Below are positions 1-9,021 of a DNA stretch of 64,000 nt, one piece after another (positions within the stretch are counted from its first letter, which is position 1; every line of letters starts with the position of its first letter). Origin of the DNA: Thiodiazotropha sp040507005 (GTDB lineage Bacteria; Pseudomonadota; Gammaproteobacteria; Chromatiales; Chromatiaceae); the NCBI GenBank assembly GCA_040507005.1, contig JBEVVS010000032.1, positions 35,045 to 99,044 of the forward strand, in the 5' to 3' direction. Position numbers and translations under genes: made by a program. The notes beneath the pieces were generated by a model, which did no database searches, was not told the origin of the DNA, and saw nothing but the letters and a program-made list of their open reading frames with translations.

Positions 1-2
1 TT

Positions 3-791
3 GTGGATGATCACCGCCATGTTTCGGTCATATTGCGTTTCGCTATCCATCTGATTGCCGCTTTTATCGCTGTGACAATGTTGCAGATGCCGAGTGTGGA
101 TGTGTGGCCGGGTTTGGCTATCGATGGTTGGTGGCTCAAAGCAGTGAGCGTGATTGGATTGGTTTGGCTGTTGAATCTCTACAATTTCATGGATGGTATC
201 GATGGCATTGCCGGTCTCCAGGGGATCAGCGTGCTTGGGGGTGCGGTGTCGATTTTGCTGTTTAACCATGCACCTTCAGAAGCCATCGATTGGTTGTTGG
301 TGCTGGCGGCATGCATGGCCGGCTTTCTATTCTGGAATTGGCCCCCGGCAAAGATCTTCATGGGGGATGCAGGGAGTGGTTTCATCGGTTATGCATTGGG
401 TGTCTTCGCCCTCTATACAGCCGAAGCCTATTCTATATCCCTGTGGAGCTGGTTGATCCTGCTGGGTCTGTTCATTGTGGACAGCACTTGGACTCTGGTG
501 GTGCGCATCCTGAATGGTGAAAGATGGTACCAACCCCATGCCAAACATGCCTACCAGCACTTGGCGCGGAAGCGGCAGTCTGAGTGTGTAAATAGAGGCG
601 AATCGGCGCAGGGTTGCCGTACCCAGGCCCACCGCTGGGTGATCCTGCATGGCCTGCTGATCAACCTGTTGTGGCTGTTGCCTTTAGCATGGTTTGCTAG
701 TGTCTACCCCGGTTATGGATTGCTCTTGAGCCTGGTTGCTTTTGTGCCGTTGGTGATCCTGGAGAGATCGCTTGGTGCCGGGTATGAATAA
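3..791 (+). CDS. WecA/MraY-family undecaprenyl-phosphate sugar-1-phosphate transferase (5' partial)
   Basis: This polytopic membrane enzyme probably transfers a sugar-1-phosphate to undecaprenyl phosphate, the first step of O-antigen or other surface glycan assembly. Family motifs are all present: DDHRHVS at the very start, NFMDGIDG at 61-68, KIFMGDAGS at 117-125 and the His-rich cytoplasmic motif HAKHAYQHL at 179-187, the last being typical of WbpL-like members rather than MraY. Several hydrophobic segments separate them. Family members are roughly 330-360 residues and the DDxxH motif normally lies near residue 90, so the real start is upstream of the window and the GTG at position 3 is only the first in-frame codon. 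It ends 6 bases from the convergent glycosyltransferase. The exact sugar cannot be told from sequence. Confidence 0.88.
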   Translation: MDDHRHVSVILRFAIHLIAAFIAVTMLQMPSVDVWPGLAIDGWWLKAVSVIGLVWLLNLYNFMDGIDGIAGLQGISVLGGAVSILLFNHAPSEAIDWLLVLAACMAGFLFWNWPPAKIFMGDAGSGFIGYALGVFALYTAEAYSISLWSWLILLGLFIVDSTWTLVVRILNGERWYQPHAKHAYQHLARKRQSECVNRGESAQGCRTQAHRWVILHGLLINLLWLLPLAWFASVYPGYGLLLSLVAFVPLVILERSLGAGYE

Positions 792-797
792 CTAATC

Positions 798-1766
798 CTA
801 CTTGCCCTGTTCAGGTTGCGATTCCAATTTCCTGATCCGGTATTGCACCTCTTCCAACAGCTTTCGGTTGACGCTCAACAGATCAGCGATGAATGCAACC
901 AATATGGTTTGAAATCCAATCCCCATCATTACACCTGCCAGGATGACGGACTGAATGTGTCCTGTGCCATCACCAAACAGATAGTAATAGAGAAAGCGCA
1001 GGCCCAGGATCAAACCCATGCCGAACAAGATAAGACCGGTGATGAGAAAGAAACGAAATGGTTTATAGACGACAAAGATTCGCAGTATGGTAATAATGGA
1101 TTTCTTGATGTAACTGCTGATGCTTTTGACCAGCCTGGACGGCCTCAGGTCTTCGTTGACCTCCACGGGTACCGAGGTAACCGCCATCTGTTTCATGCCC
1201 GCCTGGATTATTGTTTCCAGGGTATAGGTATACTCGTTGAATACATTGAGTTTCATTGCGGCATCGCGACTGAAGGCCCGAAAACCGCTGGGTGCGTCCG
1301 GGATGTCAGTATGACTTACTTTGCGCACCACACTGCTACCCAGGCGTTGTAGGATCTTCTTGGTAAAAGAGAAGTGCTCGATCATCTGGATCGGTCTGGC
1401 GCCGATGACCATATCTGCTTTTCCATCCACTATCGGTTGGGTCAAGTGAGGGATATAACTGGCGTCGTATTGATTGTCGGCGTCCGTATTCACGATCACG
1501 TCGGCACCCTGTCTTACGCAGGCATCCAAACCCAGCATAAATCCCTTGGCCAATCCCTGATTGCGGGTGTAGCCGACGATATGATCGACCCCGTGATCGA
1601 TAGCTACTTTGCGGGTGGCATCTGTACTGCCATCGTCGATTATCAGCCATTCGACTTGGTCAAATCCCTCGACCTCTCTGGGCAGTTCCGCGAGTGCGAG
1701 AGCGAGTGTTTGTTCTTCGTTATAGCAGGGAATCTGTATTATTAACTTCATCGTATCGGCACTCAC
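798..1766 (-). CDS. Family 2 glycosyltransferase, DPM1/DpgS-like, with C-terminal membrane hairpin
   Basis: The 322-residue protein has a GT-A fold glycosyltransferase domain (about 6-230): PCYNEE near the N-terminus, IDDGSTD at 43-49 and the metal/nucleotide-binding NTDADNQY at 93-100. Two hydrophobic segments follow (about 235-263 and 272-297). This is the layout of dolichyl/undecaprenyl-phosphate mannose or glucose synthases, which charge a lipid carrier at the inner membrane. The GTG at 1766 or the ATG at 1751 could be the start; neither has a strong ribosome site. The neighbouring WecA-like gene points to surface-glycan synthesis, but the two genes converge and are not one operon. The sugar donor is not predictable. 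Confidence 0.87.
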   Translation of the reverse strand: MSADTMKLIIQIPCYNEEQTLALALAELPREVEGFDQVEWLIIDDGSTDATRKVAIDHGVDHIVGYTRNQGLAKGFMLGLDACVRQGADVIVNTDADNQYDASYIPHLTQPIVDGKADMVIGARPIQMIEHFSFTKKILQRLGSSVVRKVSHTDIPDAPSGFRAFSRDAAMKLNVFNEYTYTLETIIQAGMKQMAVTSVPVEVNEDLRPSRLVKSISSYIKKSIITILRIFVVYKPFRFFLITGLILFGMGLILGLRFLYYYLFGDGTGHIQSVILAGVMMGIGFQTILVAFIADLLSVNRKLLEEVQYRIRKLESQPEQGK

Positions 1767-2058
1767 ATTGTCTCATCCATGAAGAGTTTTATGTTCCACA
1801 GCAGGTTTGAATAACAATTACCTTACAGTGGAAATTTAACAAAACTGATGAAAATGTGTTAATTTCCTTGATTAGGTACTAAATATACCATTTCTTGTCG
1901 GTTTGGAGTTGTAACTTAGCATGGATGGACTGAAAAAAGTGGTTTTTTAATTGCTTTTATGGACTTTCGAATGGTGAACGGAATCATGCTATCAACATCC
2001 TCTGTTAATGTCTGAGCATTCATGGCCGATATAAGGATACTTGGCTAGTTGCTATTGA

Positions 2059-2490
2059 ATGTCGGATATGAATCAACATAACCTTGAAATATTCAGTCAA
2101 AGTCTGCGGCGGGTGACTGCGTCTGCAGATTTTTACGACTATTTTTACGATAAATTTATCAGTCGATCTGATGAAATCCCCGCGTTTTTCAAGAATAGGG
2201 ACATGACGCAGTTGAAAAGGAAATTACGAGATACGCTCTTTATGCTGGCTGAGTCCGCCGAGGGAGGACCCGGACTCACGCTTTATATCGAGATGTTGGG
2301 GCGTATACACAGGCGTCTGAATGTCCAACGCAGACACTTCACTATTTGGGAAGAAGCACTGCTGGATGCGGTGAAAGCCTATGACGATGAATTCGACGAC
2401 AAGGTCCTCGCTGCATGGCTGGCTGTCATAGACAATGTGATTGATAGGATGTTTACCGCTTTGGATGAGGCAAGATTGATTGCATCTTAG
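2059..2490 (+). CDS. Small single-domain globin
   Basis: The 143-residue soluble protein has the helix pattern of a bacterial globin. An aromatic-rich B-helix region (FYDYFYDKF, 25-33) is followed by a CD-corner-like PAFF (41-44), and RIHRRLNV at 82-89 aligns with the KHxSxxI proximal-histidine segment of flavohemoglobins, which makes H84 the likely heme ligand. There is no reductase domain and no HAMP, GGDEF or methyl-accepting domain, so it is a stand-alone globin, possibly a gas sensor or NO/O2 handler. Conservation is modest and heme binding is inferred. The AAGGA upstream is too distant to fix the start; ATG 2068 is an alternative. Confidence 0.7.
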   Translation: MSDMNQHNLEIFSQSLRRVTASADFYDYFYDKFISRSDEIPAFFKNRDMTQLKRKLRDTLFMLAESAEGGPGLTLYIEMLGRIHRRLNVQRRHFTIWEEALLDAVKAYDDEFDDKVLAAWLAVIDNVIDRMFTALDEARLIAS

Positions 2491-2545
2491 CCGAGTAGGC
2501 TAAAATAAATATATAAACTGCAATAATTCCTGCACCCTAAAACGC

Positions 2546-2962
2546 ATGAAAAACAGAATCACCCAGGTTGAATCTGAATATGCCTGCCTATGGTTCTATC
2601 CGGACGAAGGCATCATACACCATCAATTCCTACAACCGATTTCCGGGGATGACTTCAAGACCGTGTTGATGTCGGGATTACACTTGATGGAGGAGTATGG
2701 CGCACAGAAATGGCTCTCCGACGATCGGAAAAATTCCATACTGCCTGCTGAAGACAGTGCCTGGTCCCAGGACTATTGGTTACCTAGAGCCATCCAGGCG
2801 GGCTGGAAATACTGGGCTGTACTGCCGCCAATCAAGGCGCGTGGCCAGATTAATATGAAACGCTTGGTGGAATACGTTGGAGAACGCCAGAATATCGAGA
2901 TCGAGATCTTTTCCGATCCCGACCAGGCCTGGCAATGGCTGGCACGACAATCGGCCGCTTAA
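2546..2962 (+). CDS. SpoIIAA/STAS-like hypothetical protein
   Basis: This 138-residue cytosolic protein resembles the small SpoIIAA-like (STAS-fold) proteins common in Proteobacteria and Bacteroidetes. Features include an early acidic strand, WLSDDRKNS at about 56-64 (the usual 'LvDxR' strand end), a W-rich middle and a closing segment in which an Asp-Pro-x-x-Ala-W-x-W-L motif ends the fold (FSDPDQAWQWL). Function in this family is not established; some members may bind lipid or regulate partners. It follows the globin by 55 bases and may be co-transcribed. No convincing ribosome site lies before the ATG. Confidence 0.65.
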   Translation: MKNRITQVESEYACLWFYPDEGIIHHQFLQPISGDDFKTVLMSGLHLMEEYGAQKWLSDDRKNSILPAEDSAWSQDYWLPRAIQAGWKYWAVLPPIKARGQINMKRLVEYVGERQNIEIEIFSDPDQAWQWLARQSAA

Positions 2963-3135
2963 CGTCATCCTAAGACCCCCCTATCCGGATTAGAGAGAGG
3001 CTGCTACACCTTTCTGTCAGCGGCCAGCTGCGGTATCCTTCCGCGATATTGAGCTCCTAGAGGGGCTTGGGGTAAATCCCCGTGGGTAGACCCAGTGGCT
3101 TACCCTGTTTATCAACAATCCAGTCGGACCGTATC

Positions 3136-5718
3136 ATGCAGAAAATCTACGATCCTGCCGCCGTTGAGGCTGAGGTGCAGGCATATTGGGAGAGAGAGAA
3201 GACCTATGAGGTCAATGAGGACCCCAATAAAGAGAAATTTTACTCCCTCTCCATGTTTCCCTACCCCAGCGGCAAGTTGCACATGGGGCATGTGCGCAAC
3301 TACACCATCGGTGATGTGATCGCCCGCTATCAACGCATGCTGGGAAAAAACGTTCTGCAGCCCATGGGTTGGGATGCCTTCGGTCTGCCAGCGGAGAATG
3401 CTGCGTTGAAGAACAAGGTTGCCCCGGCTGGTTGGACCTATGACAACATCGCCTATATGAAAGCCCAGTTGATTCGGCTTGGTTTCGGTTATGACTGGCG
3501 CCGGGAGCTGGCAACCTGCCAGCCTGATTACTACAAATGGGAGCAATGGCTGTTCACGGAGCTGTTTAAAAAGGGATTGGTCTATCGCAAGCACGCAGTG
3601 GTGAATTGGGATCCTGTGGACCAGACGGTACTGGCCAATGAGCAGGTCATCGATGGGCGTGGCTGGCGCTCCGGGGCCCTGGTTGAGCGGCGTGAGATTC
3701 CCCAATGGTTCGTTAAAATCACCGACTACGCGGATGAGCTGCTGGATGAGATCGATAATCTGGAGGGCTGGCCAGAGCAGGTGCGAACCATGCAGCGCAA
3801 CTGGATCGGGCGTTCATTTGGCGTGGAGATGGTATTCGATATCGAGGCATCGGATGAGGCCCTGACCATCTACACCACGCGTCCGGATACCCTGATGGGC
3901 GTCACCTATGTCGCTGTTGCCGCTGAACACCCTTTGGCATTGCGTGCGGCTGAGAATAATCAGCAACTTACTGATTTTATTGAAGAGTGCCGTCAAGGTG
4001 GTACATCCGAAGCGGAGCTGGAGACGATCGAGAAGAAGGGTATCCCGCTGGGTATCAACGCTATCCATCCGGTTAGCGGCGAAAGGGTACCGGTCTATGC
4101 CGCGAATTTTGTCCTCATGGGCTATGGCACAGGGGCGGTGATGGCGGTTCCGGCACATGATGAGCGGGACCATGCCTTTGCCCGGCAATACGGTATCCCG
4201 ATCAAGCAGGTGATCTATCCCAGTGAGGGTGAGAATCCGGATATTCAGGCTGCCGCCTATACCACGGCTGGTGTGCTACAGGACTCGGGTCCCTTCAACG
4301 GACTCTCCTCCGCCGCCGCCTTCGATGCCATTGCTGAGTGGCTGCAGGAAAGGGGTAAAGGCCAGAAGACCAAACAGTACCGGCTGCGTGACTGGGGTGT
4401 TTCACGCCAGCGCTACTGGGGAGCCCCAATTCCCATGATTCACTGTGAGGCATGCGGGATTGTCCCTGTGCCCTTGGAAGATCTGCCGGTGCGGCTACCC
4501 GAAGATATCGTTTACGATGAAAATACGATCAATCCGATAAAAAACAATCCTGACTTCTCCGCTTGCAACTGCCCCCAGTGTGGCGGTAAGGCACAGCGGG
4601 AGACAGACACCTTCGATACCTTCATGGAATCGAGCTGGTACTATGCCCGCTACACCTCACCTGGTGCCGATGCCATGCTCGATGAGCGAGCGGACTATTG
4701 GTTGCCTGTCGACCACTACATAGGTGGTATCGAACATGCCGTACTGCACTTGTTGTATGCCCGTTTCTATCACAAGTTGTTGCGCGATGCGGGATTGGTG
4801 AAAAGCGATGAGCCTTTCACACGCCTGTTGACCCAGGGAATGGTGGTGGCCGATACCTACTATCGTGATCAGGAGGATGGTTCAAAACACTGGTATAACC
4901 CGACCGAGGTGGAAGTGCAGCGTGATGAGAAGGGACGTCCGCTGGCTGCGCGATTGTTGGAGGATGGCAGCGAGGTTGCCATTGGCGGCATTGAAAAGAT
5001 GTCGAAGTCGAAGAACAATGGGGTCGACCCACAGACACTCATCGATCGTTACGGCGCCGATACGGTCCGACTCTACACCATGCAGACCTCCCCCCCTGAT
5101 CAGTCCCTGGAGTGGAACGATGAAGGGGTTGAGGGGGCGCATCGTTTCCTGAAACGTCTATGGGCATTGGCAGAGGTTATTCTCCGCAAGCCCGAGGAGG
5201 CGGACTCGGCGCCGGTGGAACTGGAAGAGTCCCAGAAAACAGCGCGGCGGGAGATCCACGAGTTATTGAAAAAGGCCCTCTATGACTATGAGCGCCAACG
5301 ATTCAACAATGTGGTATCTGCCTGCATGGGTATGATCAATATCCTCTATAAACTGGGAGAGGGCGCTGCCGACCTTCAGCTGCAGCGTGAAGGCGTCTCC
5401 CTGGTGCTGCGTTTGCTGGCCCCGATTGCTCCCCACGTCACCCACCGCTTGTGGTGCGATCTGGGATATGGGGATGAGATACTCGACAGCGACTGGCCGC
5501 AACTCGATGAGGCGGCCCTGAAACAGGAGAGTCTGCCCTATGTGGTGCAGGTGAACGGCAAGGTTAGAGCAACCATAGAGGTAGCGGCGGATGCCGAGAA
5601 GTCCGCCATTGAGGCGCTGGCCCTGGCAAACGAAAATGTACAGCGCTTTATCGGTGAAAACACGGTACGTAAGGTTATCGTCGTACCCAAGAAGCTGGTG
5701 AACATCGTTGCCAACTAA
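3136..5718 (+). CDS. leuS: Leucyl-tRNA synthetase
   Basis: Class Ia aminoacyl-tRNA synthetase that attaches leucine to tRNA-Leu in the cytosol. The HIGH signature is HMGH at 49-52 after PYPSGKL, and the KMSKS loop is at about 621-625; between them lies the CP1 editing domain with a TTRPDT threonine-rich motif and GTGAVMAVPAHDERD. A zinc-type CPQCGG pair (with CEACG) precedes the catalytic half. The frame is open from 3082, but an ATG at 3136 gives MQKIYDPAAVE, the normal N-terminus, and exactly 860 residues, the length of E. coli LeuS. No strong Shine-Dalgarno is visible. It begins the conserved leuS-lptE-holA cluster and overlaps lptE by 11 bases. Confidence 0.98.
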   Translation: MQKIYDPAAVEAEVQAYWEREKTYEVNEDPNKEKFYSLSMFPYPSGKLHMGHVRNYTIGDVIARYQRMLGKNVLQPMGWDAFGLPAENAALKNKVAPAGWTYDNIAYMKAQLIRLGFGYDWRRELATCQPDYYKWEQWLFTELFKKGLVYRKHAVVNWDPVDQTVLANEQVIDGRGWRSGALVERREIPQWFVKITDYADELLDEIDNLEGWPEQVRTMQRNWIGRSFGVEMVFDIEASDEALTIYTTRPDTLMGVTYVAVAAEHPLALRAAENNQQLTDFIEECRQGGTSEAELETIEKKGIPLGINAIHPVSGERVPVYAANFVLMGYGTGAVMAVPAHDERDHAFARQYGIPIKQVIYPSEGENPDIQAAAYTTAGVLQDSGPFNGLSSAAAFDAIAEWLQERGKGQKTKQYRLRDWGVSRQRYWGAPIPMIHCEACGIVPVPLEDLPVRLPEDIVYDENTINPIKNNPDFSACNCPQCGGKAQRETDTFDTFMESSWYYARYTSPGADAMLDERADYWLPVDHYIGGIEHAVLHLLYARFYHKLLRDAGLVKSDEPFTRLLTQGMVVADTYYRDQEDGSKHWYNPTEVEVQRDEKGRPLAARLLEDGSEVAIGGIEKMSKSKNNGVDPQTLIDRYGADTVRLYTMQTSPPDQSLEWNDEGVEGAHRFLKRLWALAEVILRKPEEADSAPVELEESQKTARREIHELLKKALYDYERQRFNNVVSACMGMINILYKLGEGAADLQLQREGVSLVLRLLAPIAPHVTHRLWCDLGYGDEILDSDWPQLDEAALKQESLPYVVQVNGKVRATIEVAADAEKSAIEALALANENVQRFIGENTVRKVIVVPKKLVNIVAN

Positions 5719-6217
5719 TTTAACAGCTTTTCGCCATCAGCTGTGGTTGGTGGTGCTGCTATCCATCCTTGTGACGGGTTGTGGTTTTCACCTCAAAGGG
5801 TATCGGCAACTCTCAACCGCACTCAACGGTCTATATATCCTCGGATCCGAGAAACCTCAGAGTCTGGCAGCTGTTCTGCATGACAATCTGCAGGGCAGAG
5901 GTGCGGTTTTGGCTGAAGCTCCGACTACTGCCAAGCTCACCCTCGAGATAGTGCGGGAAAAATTCACCAGCAGGGTGCTGTCTGTGGATGCTGGCGGTAA
6001 GGCCCTGGACAAAGAGCTGCATCTATACGCACTGATTCGCGCCAGGGTGCCGGGCAGTGGTGAACAGGGGGTGGAACAGTCCCTAGAACTGCTACGTCAA
6101 CTCAGTTTCAGTGGTGACGATGAGCTGGGCCAAAGAAATGAAACCGAGCTGATGAAGTATGATATGCGAAACGAAATGGCGGAGCAGATAATTCGTCGCC
6201 TCGAAGCCATCAAATAG
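5708..6217 (+). CDS. lptE: LPS-assembly lipoprotein LptE
   Basis: Outer-membrane lipoprotein that plugs the LptD barrel and completes insertion of lipopolysaccharide into the outer leaflet. An N-terminal hydrophobic signal ends in the lipobox LVTGC with the lipidated Cys at residue 25, followed by GFHLKGY, the hallmark start of mature LptE. Length (169 aa) fits the family. The TTG start at 5708 overlaps the end of leuS, which suggests translational coupling; no in-frame ATG precedes the signal peptide. Placement between leuS and holA is the standard gammaproteobacterial order and is strong support for a rather divergent sequence. Confidence 0.94.
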   Translation: MPTNLTAFRHQLWLVVLLSILVTGCGFHLKGYRQLSTALNGLYILGSEKPQSLAAVLHDNLQGRGAVLAEAPTTAKLTLEIVREKFTSRVLSVDAGGKALDKELHLYALIRARVPGSGEQGVEQSLELLRQLSFSGDDELGQRNETELMKYDMRNEMAEQIIRRLEAIK

Positions 6218-6244
6218 CCCAGGCTCATCAGGAAAGATCTCACC

Positions 6245-7255
6245 ATGCGTCTGCGAACCGAACAACTGGCGAACCATTTGCAGCAACAGCTTGCCCCTGT
6301 CTATCTACTCAGCGGAGACGAACCGCTGCAGATGCAGGAGGCGGCAGATGAGATTCGCCACGCGGCCCGTGAACAGGGTTACAGCGAACGGGAAATCCTG
6401 GATCAGGGGGGAGGATTTGACTGGTCGAGTTTGAACAGTGCCGCCGAGAGTCTCTCTCTATTTGGTGATAAACGACTCCTGGAATTACGTCTCAGCAGTG
6501 GAAAACTGGGAGTTGAGGGGGGGAGGTCCGTCAGCGCCTATTGCGAGCGTCCTGCATTGGACACCGTATTGCTGATCATACTTCCCAAACTGGATCGGAC
6601 TCAGTTAAACAGCAAATGGTACAAGGCGGTTGAACAGCTGGGTGTTACGCTTCAGGTCTGGCCGGTTGAGGGGCGACGCCTGATGCCTTGGATTGAGCAG
6701 CGGTTGCGACGTGCTGGGTTGATTCCCGAGGCGGGTGTGGTAGAGATGCTTGCTGACCGGGTAGAGGGTAACCTGCTTGCAGCTAGCCAGGAAATAGATA
6801 AGTTGCTGCTGCTGTATGGCCAGGGTGTGGTCTCCTCCGAAAAGCTCATCGAGGCCGTGGCCGATAGTGCGCGCTTCGATGTCTTCAGCCTGGTCGACAC
6901 CCTGCTTGAGGGGGATATCAGCAAGGGGTTGCGTATCTTGCAGGGGCTGAAGGGCGAGGGTGTTGCTGCCCCGGTGGTGCTTTGGGCTGTAAGTCGGGAG
7001 ATTCGTCTGCTTGCCGAGATGGGATATGAGATAGGGCAGGGCGAGGGTGTGGACAAGATTATGGCTAAACATCGTGTCTGGGATAGACGTAAGCCGATCC
7101 TGCGCAAGGCACTGCAGCGGCAGGCGGATCATTGGCGGCGGCTGCTTGTGGATTGTGCGCGTGCGGACAGGGCAATCAAAGGTCTCCATCCCGCGGATCC
7201 CTGGCTGTTGCTGCAACAACTTGCCCGGGGAATGTCCGGATTGCCTCAGATGTGA
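6245..7255 (+). CDS. holA: DNA polymerase III delta subunit
   Basis: The delta subunit of the clamp loader opens the beta sliding clamp during replication. At 336 residues it matches E. coli HolA in length. It begins with MRLRTEQLANHL and a PVYLLSGDEPLQMQEA segment characteristic of the family's N-terminal clamp-binding AAA-like domain, then a FGDKRLLELRL strand and a helical C-terminal collar domain ending in QRQADHWRRLL and LHPADPWLLLQQL. It lies 27 bases after lptE. An inverted repeat (7259-7266 with 7292-7299) just past the stop lacks a clear T-run, so termination there is uncertain. Confidence 0.95.
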   Translation: MRLRTEQLANHLQQQLAPVYLLSGDEPLQMQEAADEIRHAAREQGYSEREILDQGGGFDWSSLNSAAESLSLFGDKRLLELRLSSGKLGVEGGRSVSAYCERPALDTVLLIILPKLDRTQLNSKWYKAVEQLGVTLQVWPVEGRRLMPWIEQRLRRAGLIPEAGVVEMLADRVEGNLLAASQEIDKLLLLYGQGVVSSEKLIEAVADSARFDVFSLVDTLLEGDISKGLRILQGLKGEGVAAPVVLWAVSREIRLLAEMGYEIGQGEGVDKIMAKHRVWDRRKPILRKALQRQADHWRRLLVDCARADRAIKGLHPADPWLLLQQLARGMSGLPQM

Positions 7256-7412
7256 TCTGTTCCTCACCGTGTTCACCTGGTCGTTGGCTCCTGAGGAACG
7301 AAATTCTTATTTGTGAACCAGATCAAGCTATTATTTCTCCCGGCGGTGTTTGATTTCTCACCCAGGCCCATCCAGGGCTTGCAATACAACTATCATCTAC
7401 AAGGAGCAAGTG

Positions 7413-7667
7413 ATGAAAAAAACCATTATGAAACAGGTGATTGCAATTTTTGCGGTGGGCGTCGCCACAAGCGCCACAGCCGCTGAAGATGCGTTCATAA
7501 AGTTGGATAGCAATGCCGACGGTTTCATTTCAGCCGAAGAGTCGATTGTGAATGAGTCACTCTACGAGGGCTGGTCGGCCGCCGATGCCAACAACGATGG
7601 CAAAATCGATGCTGCCGAGTTCAGCGCCTTTGAGATCAGCAACGACAAACAGGGGCAGAAGGAGTAA
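7413..7667 (+). CDS. Secreted EF-hand calcium-binding protein, copy 1
   Basis: Small periplasmic protein of 84 residues with a cleavable signal peptide (MKKTIMK then a hydrophobic stretch ending TSATAA). Mature sequence holds two EF-hand loops: DSNADGFISAEE and DANNDGKIDAAE, each with Asp/Asn at positions 1, 3 and 5, Gly at 6 and Glu at 12, the canonical calcium ligands. An excellent ribosome site (AAGGAG at 7401-7406) fixes ATG 7413 rather than the upstream open frame. A close paralogue follows at 7825, so this is a local tandem duplication. Role is unknown; calcium buffering or a regulatory partner in the periplasm is a guess. Confidence 0.85.
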   Translation: MKKTIMKQVIAIFAVGVATSATAAEDAFIKLDSNADGFISAEESIVNESLYEGWSAADANNDGKIDAAEFSAFEISNDKQGQKE

Positions 7668-7824
7668 TTCTTTGGACCGATGCCGGCTAGGAATTAAAGT
7701 TGTTATTCTGTGATTTACTTCACTTAATTTCTTGCCCCAGCGTTGTCTTATGAATTACCGGAGGGCCCCAAACACGAGGGCTTTTTGGATCGAAAATCAA
7801 TTACATTCCGTTAAGGAGATTACG

Positions 7825-8079
7825 ATGTATAAAAAAACTATTCTCAAGTCTGCCCTAGCTCTGGCAGCAGCAGGTTTTCTGACTACCGCCATCGCCGGCG
7901 ATGATGCTTTCAGCAAACTCGACGTCAATGCTGATGGTGCCATCTCTTCTGAAGAGGCCACCGCAAGCGAAATGCTCTATAAGGGCTGGGAAACCGCTGA
8001 TGCAAATCAGGATGGTCAGGTTGATGCGGCTGAGTTCAGTGCATTCGAGGCCACCAGCAGCGCACCTGAAGGCAAATAA
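7825..8079 (+). CDS. Secreted EF-hand calcium-binding protein, copy 2
   Basis: The 84-residue paralogue of the preceding gene has the same length and layout: signal peptide ending TTAIAGDDAF, EF-hand loops DVNADGAISSEE and DANQDGQVDAAE, and the shared FSAFE close to the C-terminus. The tails differ. AAGGAG (7813-7818) sits 6 bases before ATG 7825. The 157 bases between the copies hold no gene, and each copy has its own ribosome site, so separate expression is possible. Just downstream, TGCGATCCC pairs with GGGGTCGCA (about 8095-8118) in a stem without a T-run that overlaps the 3' end of the convergent protease gene. Confidence 0.85.
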   Translation: MYKKTILKSALALAAAGFLTTAIAGDDAFSKLDVNADGAISSEEATASEMLYKGWETADANQDGQVDAAEFSAFEATSSAPEGK

Positions 8080-8104
8080 CCTTGCCAGGTATATGCGATC
8101 CCGC

Positions 8105-8620
8105 TTATGGGGTCGCAATACCGGCAGCCAGCTTTGTCTGGTTGCCGGTTGCCACCTTGGCCAGATGACAATTGCTTAACTGCAGCTGTGGGGGTTGGGT
8201 GGAAAAAATAAAGGGTGCGGTCTTCGATAGGGCACTCAATCCAAGAATCTGCCGGGTTTTGCCGGGAAACACCGCCACGTCCACCTCGTCCAGTAGACAC
8301 TCTTCGCCAATTCGAACATTGGTAATGGTGTAGACGGGCACGCTCAATACGTCACCATTGGCCAAGACGCCCTTGAGGTCCCGTATATAGCGGGGGCTGC
8401 CAATGGCTTGCAGCTCGCTCAGGGTTGCCTCGTTGATAGTCATGTAGCTGGAGCCGGTATCGACCATGAACTCTGTTTCGGGCATGTTTCCGATCTTTCC
8501 GGCTATGTAGTAGGTGCTGGCACCCTTGGAGTACATGGGTACATCAAACACGAACTGATCCGCCCACAGCTGGCCGCTATAGATGGCTATGCACAGAACG
8601 CTGAGTAGTGTTTTGATCAT
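8105..8620 (-). CDS. Single-domain retropepsin-like aspartyl protease, exported
   Basis: A 171-residue exported protein with signal peptide (cleavage near LWADQ) and one retroviral-type aspartyl protease domain. The catalytic motif is FMVDTGSS at about 51-58, followed by a hydrophobic strand and the second family strand ILGLSAL near 125-131 that replaces the second lobe of pepsins. Bacterial members of this group (TIGR02281/SpeB-independent clan AA proteins) act as homodimers in the periplasm or at the membrane; substrates are mostly unknown. It converges on the EF-hand pair and sits inside the otherwise conserved holA-proA interval. No membrane anchor beyond the signal is visible. Confidence 0.82.
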   Translation of the reverse strand: MIKTLLSVLCIAIYSGQLWADQFVFDVPMYSKGASTYYIAGKIGNMPETEFMVDTGSSYMTINEATLSELQAIGSPRYIRDLKGVLANGDVLSVPVYTITNVRIGEECLLDEVDVAVFPGKTRQILGLSALSKTAPFIFSTQPPQLQLSNCHLAKVATGNQTKLAAGIATP

Positions 8621-9021
8621 GGCTGAAGGCTTTGCTCAATGAAAAGTGTCTTAATACATAGATCGGTTAATTGTTGCTGAACTTAAGTGTTTTGGTGGCC
8701 GAGGGTGACAATAATTCCCATACCAGACATGTAAATATTCCCACCAGCCGCTTTTGTGTTTTCCGTATCAAACAAAATAAATATATATTTCAATGGTATA
8801 TAACCATATCAACAGGGATTGACCGGGCTGGTTTCATATCACCATATGGAGATAGTGGTTTTTCCGGATCTGAGGTTTATTGAGCTTGAGGTCGGGATGT
8901 CCAAGCTGTCTATAGGGGCCTGGCAGGGCGTTATTTTGTTCCAAATTTGTTAAAGTTAGGGGTTTAATTGATCTGGCTACCCTGATCGGCGCTGCCGTTT
9001 AAACGAGATAACCATACGAAC
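8621..9021. other. Intergenic region upstream of proA, no gene seen
   Basis: About 400 AT-rich bases between the divergent protease and proA. I see no credible coding frame. It contains a near-palindrome (ATGGTATATAACCAT, 8793-8807) and a small hairpin followed by five T (8841-8863). It probably carries the two divergent promoters, but no clear -35/-10 pair could be assigned. Confidence 0.5.

Noticed and set aside
3082..3135. Extended N-terminus for LeuS
   Set aside because: The extra 18 residues do not resemble LeuS; ATG 3136 gives the standard start and 860 residues.
2963..3135. T-box or leucine leader before leuS
   Set aside because: There is a small GGGG/CCCC stem but no leucine codon run or T-box sequence; T-boxes are also rare in this group.
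8671..8883. Short frame in the gap before proA
   Set aside because: TTG start, no ribosome site, no plausible composition.
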